This document shows positions 1-12,339 of a stretch of DNA of 64,000 nt, piece by piece. Source of the stretch: Microvelia longipes (taxonomy: Eukaryota; Arthropoda; Insecta; Hemiptera; Veliidae); NCBI GenBank assembly GCA_018340805.1, contig JACMZG010001870.1:48487682-48551681 (forward strand), given 5' to 3'. The notes beneath the pieces are model-generated. The model saw only the letters and a list, made by a program, of their open reading frames with translations, searched no databases and was not told where the DNA came from. How positions within the stretch are numbered: the stretch's first letter is position 1; each line of letters begins with the position of its first letter. The translations under genes and the position numbers were made by a program.

Positions 1-382
1 CTAAAGCTAACCTCCATTTCTCAGTCCCTTGATCGGGTTCCCACGACTCGTAGTTTGAAGTCTCTCTCCTAAGAGGATCGTATTTAAAACTCTGTTTGGA
101 TCTGGCGTCGTAAAACCTATTAGATCCAAGATCGTTGTGTTCGCTGATCAAAACGGGTAGATCGGAATTTTTCAATTTGACCGGCGTTAATTGATCCTTA
201 CTGTACTGACTGAAAACGCCAAGAGCTCCTTCTTTGAGCAATGTATCGTTATTAAGTAATATCCTAGCATCGTTAAAAACTTCATTAAATTCACCAGGAG
301 GGGAGTGTAAAATAAAATTAGATACGATCCTCACCTTATCTTGATCTGTTATGGTGTCCTCGCCGTCTAACGTCATTTTCAT
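1..382 (-). CDS. cpa: F-actin capping protein subunit alpha, first coding exon (partial)
   Basis: Reading the minus strand from an ATG at 382-380 gives an open frame of 127 codons that runs off the left edge. The protein matches the N-terminal part of the capping protein alpha subunit: TDQDKVRIVSNFILHSPPGE at about residues 12-31, followed by FNEVFNDARILLNND, then QYSKDQLTPVKL, SEHNDLGSNRFYD, SKQSFKYDPLRRE and a final WRLAL. Fly and vertebrate alpha subunits share these blocks in the same order. The family product pairs with the beta subunit and caps barbed ends of actin filaments in the cytoplasm. A second in-frame ATG (376-374) lies two codons downstream, so the exact start is not settled. 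The C-terminal half, including the actin-binding tail, lies outside the window. The gene is divergent from Sik3, about 3.3 kb away. Confidence 0.93.
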   Translation of the reverse strand, partial: MKMTLDGEDTITDQDKVRIVSNFILHSPPGEFNEVFNDARILLNNDTLLKEGALGVFSQYSKDQLTPVKLKNSDLPVLISEHNDLGSNRFYDARSKQSFKYDPLRRETSNYESWEPDQGTEKWRLAL

Positions 383-704
383 ATGATTCTATCAACGATA
401 AACACAATCCACAACAATATTTAACAAAATTAAACTACAATAAAATTAAAATTATAGAAAACAAATGACTAAAAGGAACTAAATTCATAAAATAAATGTC
501 GGAAACTAACATAACCTACTTGAAAACTGGTATTTTTAAGATGACGTATAATCATATACACCCACCCAAATAACATGGAGTTTTTAATCGTTGGAGCTAC
601 CTTTCACTCAACAATATGCAACGCCTGCAGTTTGAAAACATACTAAAACCAGGTACTTTTTGTGTGTATTGCAGACATGTATTCTAGCACAATTTAATTC
701 ACTT

Positions 705-955
705 TTTACTTATCCTCATTTATACCGTAGGTATATAGAAAAAGAATTGTGTTTGCAAAAAAATCCGAAAGAACCGGATGAAACCGGAATTATCGCTTTC
801 AGGCCGTTTTTTAAGGCCGTCCTGAGTGGTCGCAAAGTTGTCCTGTCTGTATGTGTGTGTGTGGTCCTGTTCACGATTGTAGCGGCCCAGTGTGATATGC
901 AGAGAATTGAAATTTTGTCGCAAAAAGCAAACTACCGCCTGGTATTGTGCATGTC
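705..955 (+). repeat. Dispersed repeat family B (ATACCGTAGG / ACACATACAGACAGAC type)
   Basis: The segment contains CTCATTTATACCGTAGG followed by a stretch related to TTGTGTTTGCAAA, then a GTCTGTATGTGTGTG block. The same blocks, in either orientation, recur at about 7,800-7,985, 9,290-9,350, 9,720-9,870, 12,150-12,330, 17,925-18,010 and 32,030-32,210. The element type is not recognised. The open frame through it is a by-product of the repeat. Confidence 0.6.
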
Positions 956-959
956 GGAA

Positions 960-1580
960 CCATAATTTTTTTTTATGACGTCATTAACCCGCAATTTCGA
1001 CAAATCATAAAACGCGGACAAATATTGCGATAAAATTGAGGTTTGGCACGTATGTGACCATGTATAAAACTAATATATGTCAAGTTCATATCATTATCAG
1101 CATTAGTCTCAATTTATTCAATGACTTGTGTAACGTTTTTTAAAAAATTGGGAAAAATAAAAATAGTCAATGAGTTGAAAATTTTGGTACAGAGTGTATA
1201 TAATTACTTAATAACTTAGTACACTATAATTTCCTGTCATAGCGACCAATATCCATGACTTTTTTGGATGGTCACGTGCTGTTATGTGACCGCTAGAATG
1301 AATGATGACGGGATGCATTTACTATCTGAGATGAGCTAAGCGAGTCCAAAAGCATGTGCAGTATATAATTTGGTGCTGTATTTCTGAGGAAGAGCATAAG
1401 CGGGAGGATAAGAGTAGTGAATCCGATGTTATGAGGAAAAGTTTAGAGGTACCCCGTACCCGATTTGTTTTCAGTTGTACCTGCTCACTATAAAGATATT
1501 TCCTAAAATCTTAAAAATGTCCACATGCGGCTCTATAAAGGCTACGCAAGAAAACAAAGTCGGGTACGAGTAAAGTAAGA
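960..1580 (-). repeat. Dispersed repeat family A (GACTCGCTTCGCTCGTCC type), minus copy
   Basis: Read on the minus strand this copy starts near a GGGTACGGGGTACCTC block, passes through the GAGTCCAA/GCTTAGCTCAT block and ends with the TTTGGCAC...ATGTATAA tail. The same order of blocks is found on the plus strand at 6,555-7,110 and, with an insertion, at 17,015-17,760. Partial copies lie near 10,890-11,040, 24,140-24,215, 46,015-46,060, 53,780-54,275 and 56,440-56,640. It is about 0.55-0.6 kb long, with no coding capacity seen. Confidence 0.65.
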
Positions 1581-1669
1581 TAGTAGTAATTTGTCTAAGT
1601 AGGCTAGGTCTAAAGCCTAAAAGGGGCAAGAAGGCCTCCTCCCCTGAATAAAATAACGCCCCATCAAAA

Positions 1670-1875
1670 AAGTAGTTTTTAGCGAAGTCCCTTAAAGTGT
1701 GACAAATATCGCCCTCTCTGACGAAGTAGTTTTAGCAAAAATCCCTTAAAGTGTGACAAATATCGACCACTCTGACGAAGTAGTTTTAGCAAAAGTTCCT
1801 TAAAGTGTGACAAACATCGACCACTCTGACGAAGTTGTTTTAGCGGAACCCGTAAAGGTGTGCGAAATATCACCC
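1670..1875. repeat. 54-bp tandem repeat, about 4 copies
   Basis: The unit includes GAAGTAGTTTTAGC, CTTAAAGTGTGACAAA and ATCGACCACTCTGAC. Because 54 is divisible by three, the minus strand stays open for 64 codons with an 18-residue period (SGRYLSHFK); this is a consequence of the repeat, not evidence for a gene. Confidence 0.8.
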
Positions 1876-2589
1876 ATTTCTAAAGAAGTATTTATTTGCT
1901 GAAGTCCCTAATAAGTTCGATCAAGTTTCAATCACAGGGTGCACCAAACTTTCATTTAGTATTTTTTTGTTCTAGATTAAAACACATCGTTTGTTCAGTA
2001 CTAGCCATCTATGGGTCGCTTTTCAAGACAATGCTTGGATCTCAGTTTTCCATTTTCCTTCATACATTCATCTCAAAGTAGGAAGATATAATCGAACGAA
2101 CTTCAGTGTGTTCCTGTTCCTCATAAGACGGCTTATTGATACGATATTTGATCTTCCTTATTTTTTGTGTGTTTCCTTGTATGTGACGCGATAATTGCAG
2201 TTGATTTGTTCAAATTTAGTGTGCGTTAATGTTAGATGTCTGAGCTGTATATTTTTTGGATGTAATTTTATTTCTTTTCAAAATTGCGGCCAATACGTTA
2301 GACCGCTTAAAATTTAATTTTGTAAAAAAAAAATTAAGTTGCACATTGTTGTAAGGCGATAATAGTATTTTATTAGCTCACCGGTTGTAAATTTTTCTTT
2401 TACAGCACTTTAAAGCCGCAACGCAAAATGTTAATCAAAGTAAATAAAGTAAAAGTTTTTATTCAATTTTTTGACAGCAACATGTCTGTTGAGCGATTTT
2501 ACGATTTTATAGCCTTTTTACATATACTTCGTTTTCACGCGGGGTTTGACAGGGGGTTTAACTCCCTCGGCAGTTGTCGTCTGAACGGG

Positions 2590-3000
2590 ATTGAACACGG
2601 GGTTCAATCCTAAAACTCTAAACTATAGGTTAAAAAAGGGAGGGGTTAAACCCCGTACTCAACCCCTTTCGTATGAACATGGGGTTCACTCCTAAAACTC
2701 TAAACTATAGGTTAAAAAAGGGAGGGGTTAAACCCCTACTCAACCCCTTCGTATGAACACGGGGGTTCACGGCCTAAAACTCTAAACTATAGGTTAAAAA
2801 AGGGAGGGGTTTAAACCCCGTACTCACCCCTTTCGTGATGAACATGGGGGTTCACTCCTAAAACTCTAACTATAGGTCTGAAAAAAGGGAGGGTTAAACC
2901 CCGTACTCAACCCCTTTCGTATGAACACGGGGTTCACTCCTAAAACTCTAAACTATAGGTTAAAAAAGGGAGGGGTTAAACCCCGTACTCAACCCCAGAG
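2590..3000. repeat. 82-bp tandem repeat, about 5 copies, G/C-rich
   Basis: The unit contains GGGAGGGGTTAAACCCCGTA, CTCAACCCCTTTCGTATGAA, ACGGGGTTCACTCCTAAAAC and TCTAAACTATAGGTTAAAA. Copies differ mainly by single-base gaps. It is more G/C-rich than its surroundings, and GGGGTTAAACCCC is internally palindromic. It lies about 0.7 kb upstream of the Sik3 start codon. Confidence 0.8.
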
Positions 3001-3651
3001 GGGGGTTGAGACCCCCCTCAGGGGGGTCAGAAACAGTTCAGTTGGGGTTGAAACCCTAAAAGGGTGTTGAAACCCATGGCAATCCTAGACCTCCTCTAGA
3101 CCTTGAATAACAGAATCCGGTATCTCAAAACTTTATGTTAAAGTTTTAAATACAGATCTTTAAGTTCAAGAGCTTTCCGTATAACATACATAAGAAGAAT
3201 TAGTGGCAGAAATCCTGAGTAGTGTCTAATTTCAAACACGGCAGATTTGTCCGACATTTTAAACTGACTCATTCATCTAACGAAACCTTATCTAAACCAT
3301 TTAAACTCTACGCTTTAAGATTTGTTCAATACAGTAGTGAACTCTGTGGGAAAAGTTAGTAACTAAACATCAATGTTCAACTCCCTCAGTAGTGGGGATA
3401 GACAAACTCACCCAGCCGGATTGTGTTAACCTCAGTCAGTTATTATCGGTTACATGGTTGTGAGTGTACCAGTTTCCTTCCCGAACACGGATTTTATACA
3501 TAATTTGCTTCAAATTTCTCTTTAATCAATCAGTGTTTTCCAATTCACACAAGAACTGAAATTAAAAATGTGCTGGCTTTGATGGTTCTAACAATTAATT
3601 GAAAATAAATTACAATGAATTTATTTTGACAAATGTAATTTTTACATTTAG

Positions 3652-3873
<222 letters not shown>

Positions 3874-4629
3874 TAAAATTATTTAAAAAAAACAACTCCA
3901 TCTCTTATCAATACCCTAATCCCTAAAAATGATATGGATTTAATGTTTTTTAGGTTAAGACGAAATTATGTAAAACAATTAATTTTATTCTTAAAATTAG
4001 CAATTTTTTACCTACCTATAAATGTTTATATTTTTTTAATTGATTAATAAACAAAACACCAGGATTTTATGTTTGTATTCTAAAACCTTAAAAATCATAA
4101 AAATTATATTTGATTAAGGTTATTTTTAATTATTATACCTTGTATTTATTATATGGTTAAATTGTTGTTTTTTAACTAAAATTCGTAATTTTAGTTTTTC
4201 AAATAATTGATTTTTTTTCATTTTTTTACGTAATTGCAATGTATTGTTCAAGTACTGTTATCGGTGTGTTGTGTGATAACTCGAGCAGCTGTCTGCGATC
4301 ATTCAGAATTTTCGGGAGACAGCCTAGAGGCCTTCTCTATCTCCATTATGCCTCCATTCATTAGATCAGTACCCAGCATCACGAAATGTTGTAAACTAAT
4401 AATTCATTCGTTTTGTTTCGCTTCAGTCGGATTTGGGTCGTTAAATTTAATTATTTAGGTCATTTTATTTTATTCAAATAACCTGTAATCAATCGATTGT
4501 AGGATTAAATCTCTACTTAATAATCGACTTCATGCTTTAGTTGCTTTATTCGATTTTTACTTTTCTCCTTACATTTATAGGAGAAGTATTGTTTGTAATA
4601 AAAATACGAAACCTGGATTTCAACTTAAA

Positions 4630-4915
4630 ATATCCATATATAATTATTATATATATATAGTATATTATTATATATATATATATATTATATGATATATTAT
4701 ATAATAGATTATATATATATATATATTGTAATTATATGATTAATCGATCATTAATTTATAACATTAACATAATAATTCAACAACCGGAAGTATTTGCCAA
4801 CTTTGTTATAAAAATTGTATATTCTTGTGTACATATATAATATATATATATATAAATATATATTTATTATATATATATATATATATTATATATATATATA
4901 TATAGATATATATAA

Positions 4916-4950
<35 letters not shown>

Positions 4951-4985
4951 GTATTATTATTATTATTATTTTATTATTATTATTA
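4630..4985. repeat. TA microsatellite blocks interrupted by a family C repeat
   Basis: (TA)n tracts occupy about 4,640-4,730 and 4,830-4,950, followed by (ATT)n to about 4,995. Between them (4,738-4,830) is a copy of dispersed family C (CAACAACCGGAAGTATT block). No gene is present. Confidence 0.85.
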
Positions 4986-5229
4986 TATTATTATTAACTA
5001 TTTAGTTCCCAGTGTGAAAGTTAAAACTGCACACAAATTATTTATGAGGTATAGATTTGCTATGAGTGAACAAATAGTTTGATCTCAATAACCTTTATAA
5101 ACACTCAGCTAAAATTGCTAAAAATTGTTTAACGCAAAAAATTACTTAAAATTTAGCGCGCATTTTGTCATACACAAGAATAATAAATGTGCCAAGTTTT
5201 ATTTCATAAAACTGATAAAATGTATGTAT

Positions 5230-6560
5230 ACTTAATATATGTACTGTATTCTTCTTATATGTACGTATTCCTATATGTACTGTATCCCTTTTATATGTAG
5301 TCGCTATGGCCTATATGTACTGTATCCCTTCTTATATGTATCGTATTCCTATATGTACCTGTATCCTTCGTATATGGATCGGATTCCTAATGTTATGTAT
5401 CTTCTTATATGCTATTGCGGTTATGCCTATGATGTACTGTATCCCTTCTTATATGTATCGTATTCCTATATGTACTGTATCCCTTCTTATGTGTATCTTA
5501 TACCTGTACTGTATCCCTTTTTTATATGTATCGTATTCCTTTATATATGCACCGTATTCCTTTTTATGTGTAACGTATTACATTATATGTGTATCGTATT
5601 CCTTTTTATATGTATCGTATTCCTTCTTATATGTATCGTATTACCTTTTTATATGTATCGTATTTCCTTATATGTAACGTATTACTTTATATATGTATCG
5701 TATTCCCTCTTATATGTGACGTATTACTTTATATATGTATCGTATTCCTTTATATATATATCGTATTCCTTCTTATATATGACATATTACTTTATATATG
5801 TATCGTATTCCTTTATATATGTATGTATCCTTCTATATGTGCTTACTTTATATGTATCGTATTCCTTCTATATGAACTATTTACTTTTTATATGTATCGT
5901 TATTCCTTCTTATATTGTAACGTATTACTTTATATATGTATCGTATTCCTTCTTATATGTGACGTATTACTTTATATATGTATCGTATTCCTTCTTATAT
6001 GTGACATATTACTTTATATATTATCGTATTCCTTATATATTATTATATTATATCGTATTCCTTCTTATATATGACATATTACTTTATATATGGTACGTAT
6101 CTTTATATATGTATTATATATGTATCGTATTCCTTTATATGCATCGTATTCCTTCTTATATGTGACATATTACTTTATATATGTATCGTATTTCTTTATA
6201 TATGAAAAGTATTCCTTCTTATATATAACGTATTACTTTATATATGTATCGTATTCCTTCTTATATGTAACGTATTACTTTATATATGTATCGTAATCCT
6301 TTATATATGTATCATATAGCTTGATATATGTATCGTATTCCTTTATATTTGTATCATACAGCTTTTTATATCTGTCGTTTTCCTTTATTTATGTATCATA
6401 TAGCTTTATATATGTATCATATATATTTTTTATGTTTCGTATACCTTTATATATGTGTCACATAGCTTTATATATGCACTGTATCCCTTCTTATATGCAC
6501 CGTTTTACTTTATATATGTATCGTATTCCTTGATATATGTACTGTATATCTTTATATGTT
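5230..6560. repeat. ~18-bp minisatellite/satellite array, about 1.3 kb
   Basis: The array alternates TATATGTATCGTATTCCTT and TATATGTAACGTATTACTT, i.e. ~17-20 bp units often paired into a ~36-bp higher-order unit. Several forward frames stay open because the units lack stop codons, producing MYRIPSYMYRIP-like strings; these are not genes. A copy of repeat family A begins directly at the right edge of the array. Confidence 0.9.
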
Positions 6561-7110
6561 TAAAATCGGGTACGGGGTACCTCGGAACATTCCTTATTAC
6601 ATCGGATTGCTAAGCATATCCCCCCTGCATCGGACTCGCTTTGCTCGTCCTCAGAAATACAGTTCGCCAAATTTATACTGCAACATGCCTTCAGACTCGC
6701 TTTACACATCCTTAGATAGTAAATGCATCTGTGTCATTCTCAGTTATCACCCATACAGCACTGACCACACTCCATGTTACTAAACTTTTATGATCTTACA
6801 AAAATTATGAATATACTTGTCGTCTTGAAACGAAACTAAGTGTACTTATTTATTAAGTAAAGGTATACACTTGTACCAAATTTCAACTTTTTTAAATCAT
6901 TTTCTGATGTTTTATAATTATTAAAAAACGCACATAACTAATTCGTTAAAAATTGAACTAATACTGATAATAAGATGAAACTTGTCAACATATATTAGTT
7001 CATACATAGCCACATTCGCGCCAAATCTCAATCCGATCGCATCATTTTTCCGCGTTTTTTATTTTTGACACTTTTGCTGATTCATTATTGCGGGCTAATG
7101 ACATAATAGT
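6555..7110 (+). repeat. Dispersed repeat family A, plus copy
   Basis: The copy runs from GGGTACGGGGTACCTCGG through CGGACTCGCTTTGCTCGTCC to the tail CGCCAAATCTCAATCCGA and a TTCATTATTGCGGGCTAATGAC block. It is the reverse counterpart of 960-1,580. The open frame at 6,556-6,783 is contained in it and is rejected as a gene. Confidence 0.65.
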
Positions 7111-8134
7111 TATTTATGCCAAAGGCTGAGAGTGTGTCTTTATGTCACGGCAATTTAGATTTACCGACGAGCGAAGCGAGTCGGAAAAAATTGCAAGACA
7201 TAAGACATTCTCAGCCGGATGGCATACACTATTTTTTTGAGAGGTAGCACTCATTAATAAACACCATTAAAAAAAAATCAAAAATAGCACTCATAAACTG
7301 CGCTATATACTTAATTGAAAAAAACCCAACTTCCAATTATTATTAACTCCATATTATCGCCGTCATTAAATTCATCCATCTTCACACTTTTACTCAAAAA
7401 TGTAAAAGCTTTACAAATAACACACAAAATTGTCAATTAGAACACCTTTTAAACGAAAAAAAATTAGTCCTACGAACAAAAACAGAAACAAAAATGAACG
7501 TTTTTAAAGAAACCTCATGAAGGTTTTACACAGATTGTTTTTTTGAACACGCTACATACCAGTAGTGCGGAATATATGATTACTTTTACGTCCTAGGAGT
7601 TTTTTTACATTCATTTATTGTCCTCGGAGGTGAAAAAGTACTAAATAACCTCCTAAGACAATAATGATTGGCTTCTCAATCCAAAAACGGTCAATAAAGT
7701 GCTCAATTACGTACTACCTCAAAAAAACAAATATTTCCCGAACAGCACTACTACAACACTGGTTTTAACTCTAGTAGATTGATTTTTGTACAAAGTTCTA
7801 ACTCTCTAGTATAAATACACGAGGAGCTACGATGATAACAGACACACACATACAGACAGACAACTTTGAAAAACCACTCAGGAGCCCTTTAAAACACCCT
7901 GAAACGGATAATTTCTGTTTTCACCCCGGTTTCGGATTTTTTTGCAAACACAATACTTTTCCTATAATACCTACGATATAAATAAGGTAAAGTAAAATAA
8001 TAATAAATTTAAACCCCCCCCCCCATGAATGGACTTACTGAAAGTAGAGACCGTTTTAAAGTCTAGGACTAAGTTTAGACCCCAGGATACACACATACAC
8101 ACAGATATAAGCCTTATCCTGATTCATTCGTAAG

Positions 8135-8135
<1 letters not shown>
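7111..8135. other. Intron 1 stretch without genes
   Basis: It holds AT-rich intronic sequence, remnants of dispersed repeats (the family B block at about 7,800-7,985 includes ACACACATACAGACAGACA and CAAACACAATACTTTTCCT) and a short C homopolymer near 8,015. Nothing coding is seen. Confidence 0.6.
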
Positions 8136-8188
<53 letters not shown>

Positions 8189-8221
8189 TATTATATGTAT
8201 ATAAATAAAATATATATTATA

Positions 8222-8294
<73 letters not shown>

Positions 8295-8296
8295 TA

Positions 8297-8345
<49 letters not shown>

Positions 8346-8356
8346 AAATATATATA

Positions 8357-8396
<40 letters not shown>

Positions 8397-8540
8397 TACT
8401 TACGAATGAATCAGGATAAGGCTTATAAAAACACACTCAGTGTCCATGCTCGAAACGTTGGCACGAGAGAAGTGAATGGTGTTTTATAAGCCTTATCCAG
8501 ATTCATTCGTAGTTATATTCTGGGCTGATTCTGTTCTATT

Positions 8541-8596
<56 letters not shown>

Positions 8597-8601
8597 ATTA
8601 T

Positions 8602-8632
<31 letters not shown>

Positions 8633-8640
8633 ATGCGACT
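8110..8640. repeat. Inverted repeats around long TA tracts
   Basis: A (TA)n block at about 8,139-8,400 is flanked by the inverted copies CTTATCCTGATTCATTCGTAAG (8,116-8,137) and its complement (8,399-8,425), with a third copy at 8,490-8,515 before a second (TA)n block (8,540-8,635). Between them is a GCTCGAAACGTTGGC segment. GAAACGT motifs of this kind also occur near 24,720, 46,430 and 62,848 and resemble sequence seen around Penelope-like retroelement ends; that last link is only a suggestion. Confidence 0.6.
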
Positions 8641-9584
8641 TGAGGCCTAGCAATACCCGCTGGTTTGGTGGAATTGGCGCTAAATTCCTCTACAGTGTTT
8701 TTTTATTATTTTTTTCTTGATAAACACTCTCTACAAGGTCACAAACATATCTCTTGTTCGTTGTATTTTGCTATTAAAACCATCACTAATTCTACCAGTG
8801 ATCTATATATGTCTATCTATAGTATTACAACGGTTCTGTTAATGATAAAATGTTTTATACATTTCTAAAATGCATTATTATTTTATTACCAATTAATGTC
8901 TTATTAGTTTTTATTATTAATAATATTAAAGTTATCGAAGCCCATTTTATAATAAAATTGATTTTTTCATTAAATGTTTTGACTCCTACAATTGCAATTA
9001 CTATATCCAACGAATTTAACTTCTTGACAGTCCGACATATGTTATCAAATCTATTAAATTAAGAGAAGCAACATTTTTTTTTTACTTATTTCATTTCAAA
9101 CTTTAAAATAATTAATTACTCTATAAATTTGATTGTAAAATCAATTTATCTTAAAAATAATAAAAAGAACGGACGGGAAATAAGTAAGAACAATTATTTA
9201 AGCGATATGGAGCTTTGTTAAATCGTAATTATTCAGTAGCTTCATTGTGATGTCTTTTTACTTGGTTAGGATGTGATTTTTAAAATATTTTTACTTTTCC
9301 TCATTTATACCGTAGGTTTATAGGAAAAGTATTGTGTTTGCAAAGAAATCAAAAACTGGGATGTCACCTAATACGTTTTAGGTGTTTTAAACATAGAGAT
9401 ATTATTACTAGAGAGGCCTTATAGGTTAAATTTTGAAACATGGAAAAAGCAACCTGACCACTTTCACTATAAATATAATAAAATAATCAGTACAAAATTA
9501 CTATTAATTATATATTAAATCGTTAAAAATACAAATCAAAACACCAAAATTTGCGGGAAGACGAAAACAATTGATTTATTAACC

Positions 9585-9720
9585 TTAACTCACTCTTAAG
9601 GAGGTTCAATTAGGTTACACAGAGCCCTTGAGAGCCCCAAAAAGATGTTTCAGGCCTCTCAATGTATTTAGATAGGCTATGCTTCCTCTAGTGTATATCT
9701 CTATGGTTTTTAAGACCTCT
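9585..9720. repeat. Dispersed repeat family D (CCCCAAAAAGAT block)
   Basis: The segment from AACCTTAACTCA through GTTACACAGAGCCC, GAGAGCCCCAAAAAGAT and CTCTAGTGTATATCTCTATG has a close copy at 41,082-41,205 and a partial one at 41,785-41,860. The family is unknown. Confidence 0.55.
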
Positions 9721-10224
9721 GAGTGGTATTTTACAACCACTCAGGGGTTTTACAACACATACAGACAGAAGTTTTCTGTTTGTATGTGTGTTTGTTATCA
9801 TCTTATCTCCTAGTGTATTTACGCTAAGAGTTAAACCTTTGTATAAAAATAAATGTTTAGGTCTAGTTTTAGAATAATACTAATAAGAAGGAGCACAGGA
9901 CCGTAAACACAATGTAATTCCACTGATAACACGCAAGCCGTTTGACTGGCGGTCTTAAGTAGGGGTACCACCCTAACAACAAAACATTATTTTAAATATG
10001 TGTCATATATATCCATTAATGAAAAAAGATCGTTAAGAACAAATATTAACTTAAAACACCTGCTGAGTATTTAATAAAATTGGTCTTAGATGACAAAAGG
10101 ATAGCGGAATACATTTAGTTGACGAGGACTGCTTTTAATATAATTTTAATTAAAAACGTTAAACTAAAATTTAAAATGCTAAAAATATTGTAATGCACCG
10201 ATATTTATATTAGTGTTTTATGAA

Positions 10225-10870
10225 TAATCGATCATTAATTAATAATAGAACATAATAATTCAACAACCGGAAGTATTGCCAACTTTTTTTTAAGAAAAAT
10301 GTATATTGTTGGGTGACAGCATTTCTTAAGACCACAAGTGAACCGCCTTTCGTGTTATCAGTAGTGCTCCTTCTATCGGTGTGTACCGTTATCCATCAGG
10401 TACTCATCTGATGTTTTTACATGATGTTTTATCTGGTGAGTGGTGGGGGAAACTAATCAGGTAAAACATCAGATTAATAAAGTTACACTTAATCGCGTCC
10501 CATTTCAAGATTTGTCGGGTTATGATGTATTGTTTTTGATGTTTGTTGTGGTTTGTTTCTAGTACAGTTTTTAAGGTGTGATTATTTTTACTTGAATCAG
10601 TCCTAAGTCCAAAGATTCTAAAGTTTAAAAAATTAACTTTTTAAATAAAACCGCGCGAAAGAAGGTAATGTTACGTTATGATAAGAGTCACCAGCTCGCC
10701 GAGGTGGTGAGCTAGATGTTCCCGCCGCTGAGGAACTATTCCCCATATGAGTGACCTTGATGAATAAAATCAACACCCATCTGGTACTCATCAGATGTTT
10801 TCAACTTATCAGATGAGTACCTGATGGATAAAGTTACACATCGTATATATAGTATTATTCTAAGGGTCTA
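10225..10870. repeat. Family C repeat interrupted by a MITE
   Basis: Family C sequence (CAACAACCGGAAGTATTGCC to TATCAGTAGTGCTCCTTCTAT) stops at about 10,376 and resumes at about 10,848 with TATATAGTATTATTCTAAG. Uninterrupted versions of the junction (TTCTATATATAGTATTATTC) are present at 57,729-57,752 and, on the other strand, at about 13,046-13,066. The inserted 0.47 kb is listed separately as a MITE. Confidence 0.7.
10377..10848. mobile_element. MITE of about 0.47 kb with ~38-bp inverted ends
   Basis: The left end reads CGGTGTGTACCGTTATCC then ATCAGGTACTCATCTGATG. The right end read in reverse is CGATGTGTAACTTTATCC then ATCAGGTACTCATCTGAT. The element sits in a TATATA target, with a TA-rich (probably TAT) duplication, and carries no reading frame. 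The superfamily is not assigned. Confidence 0.7.
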
Positions 10871-11054
10871 GTTTTGCTACCAGGAAAATATTTTTTATGG
10901 CGACATTTACTCGCAATAATGACTCAGCAAAAAATGTCAAACTTCATTTAACGCGGGAAAATTTGTCCATGGGTTTGAGATTTGGCACGCATATAGTGAT
11001 GTATAAGACCAACAACATATGTGCAACATGATTTTGAATGAGCAACAGTGGAGT

Positions 11055-11660
11055 TGTTCATAATCAAAGGAACGAAAAAAGTCTCTCCTCAAAACAATAA
11101 TTTATTTAAAGAGCTTTCAAACTAACACGAGGCCATCATCAGTGCCTGTACAAAAAAATAAAAACTATGGTTTTACTTATATGTAAAGTAATCATAAATA
11201 GTCAAAACTAAAAAAAAATAAAAATAAAAAACAGCTGGAAAAAAATAAAGTTTTTTTTTTAACTTTTTTTTTATTGAATATTGCAACTACATGAACATAT
11301 GTTATTAGCAATTATAGTCACAGTGATAAGATATGGCTTTGATATGTCTGTTGCAAGAATCTACCCAGTGGTAGTACTTGCTGGCATGAGCTAACAAAGT
11401 TGAAGCAGTAAAACAAATATAAAGTAAATATGAATAAATATTACCAGATATATCATAAAGAATAAACGGCTAAGAGAAAGATTTTAAAGGTAAATAAATA
11501 GTTTTATGTTTTTTTATTTTTATTTAGTTTTGACTATTTATGATTACTTTATATGGATTTTATTTCTTTGTATAGGCACTGATGATGGCCTCATGTTAGG
11601 TTGAAAGCTCTTTGAATAAATTATTGTTTTGTGGAGAGACTCTTTTCTTCGCTCCTTTAA
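11055..11660. mobile_element. Inverted-repeat element of about 0.6 kb
   Basis: The left arm (about 11,065-11,205) contains AATAATTTATTTAAAGAGC, TTTCAAACTAACA and GAGGCCATCATCAGTGCC. The right arm (about 11,510-11,650) is its complement (GGCACTGATGATGGCCTC, GTTGAAAGCTCTTTG). A related partial copy lies near 32,260-32,335. No coding capacity is seen; it is likely a non-autonomous transposon. Confidence 0.65.
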
Positions 11661-12339
11661 GCATGTGCCATGTTTTATCCTATTATCAGCATTAGTTTAA
11701 TTGTTATCAAATTATTTGTATACGTTTTTTTAAGAAATCGTAAAATATTAAAAAATAATAAAACTTAGTTGAAATTTGGTTTAAGTTCCGTTTCAAAACG
11801 CGAAAAAATCTGAAACCGGATGTTCCCTGAAATTATCCGTTTCAGTTATCCGTCTATTAGCAGGGAGTACGTTTCCAATTATATCTACCAACTTCTCTCT
11901 TCATATATAAATGTTATTACCTTTTTATTATATTGTATTATATGTTATATATTTAATATAAATATTTCATATCTATCCATCTATCTTACTTTATTTTGTA
12001 TATACATAGTATATGCTCAAAAACATTTTAATCTTAAAAAGATATGGAAATCTCTTTGTATAATAATGATTTAAGAAGTTTGACATTATAATTATGTATT
12101 TTGTCTAATAAAGGAAATATTATAAAAAAAAAAAATTAAAAAAAAAAAGTTGTTTTGAAGACCTCCTATAAGTGATTTTCACAAAGTTTAATCTGTCTGT
12201 ATGAGTTTGTTATCGTCATATCTCCTAGTATATTTATGCGAGAGAGATGAAACTTAGTACAAAAATCAATCTTTAAGTCTAGTTGTGCTATCTGAAAAAT
12301 AATTTTATCTCCAGACGGTGTATAATGTAAAGTTTATTA

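Noticed and set aside
660..965. 101-codon forward frame with a hydrophobic stretch
   Set aside because: It lies in dispersed families A/B, runs through a GTGTGTGT tract and starts from a non-ATG codon; no family resemblance.
5239..6533. Long Tyr/Ile-rich frames (up to 308 codons)
   Set aside because: Translation of the ~18-bp satellite; several frames are open at once and composition is that of the repeat.
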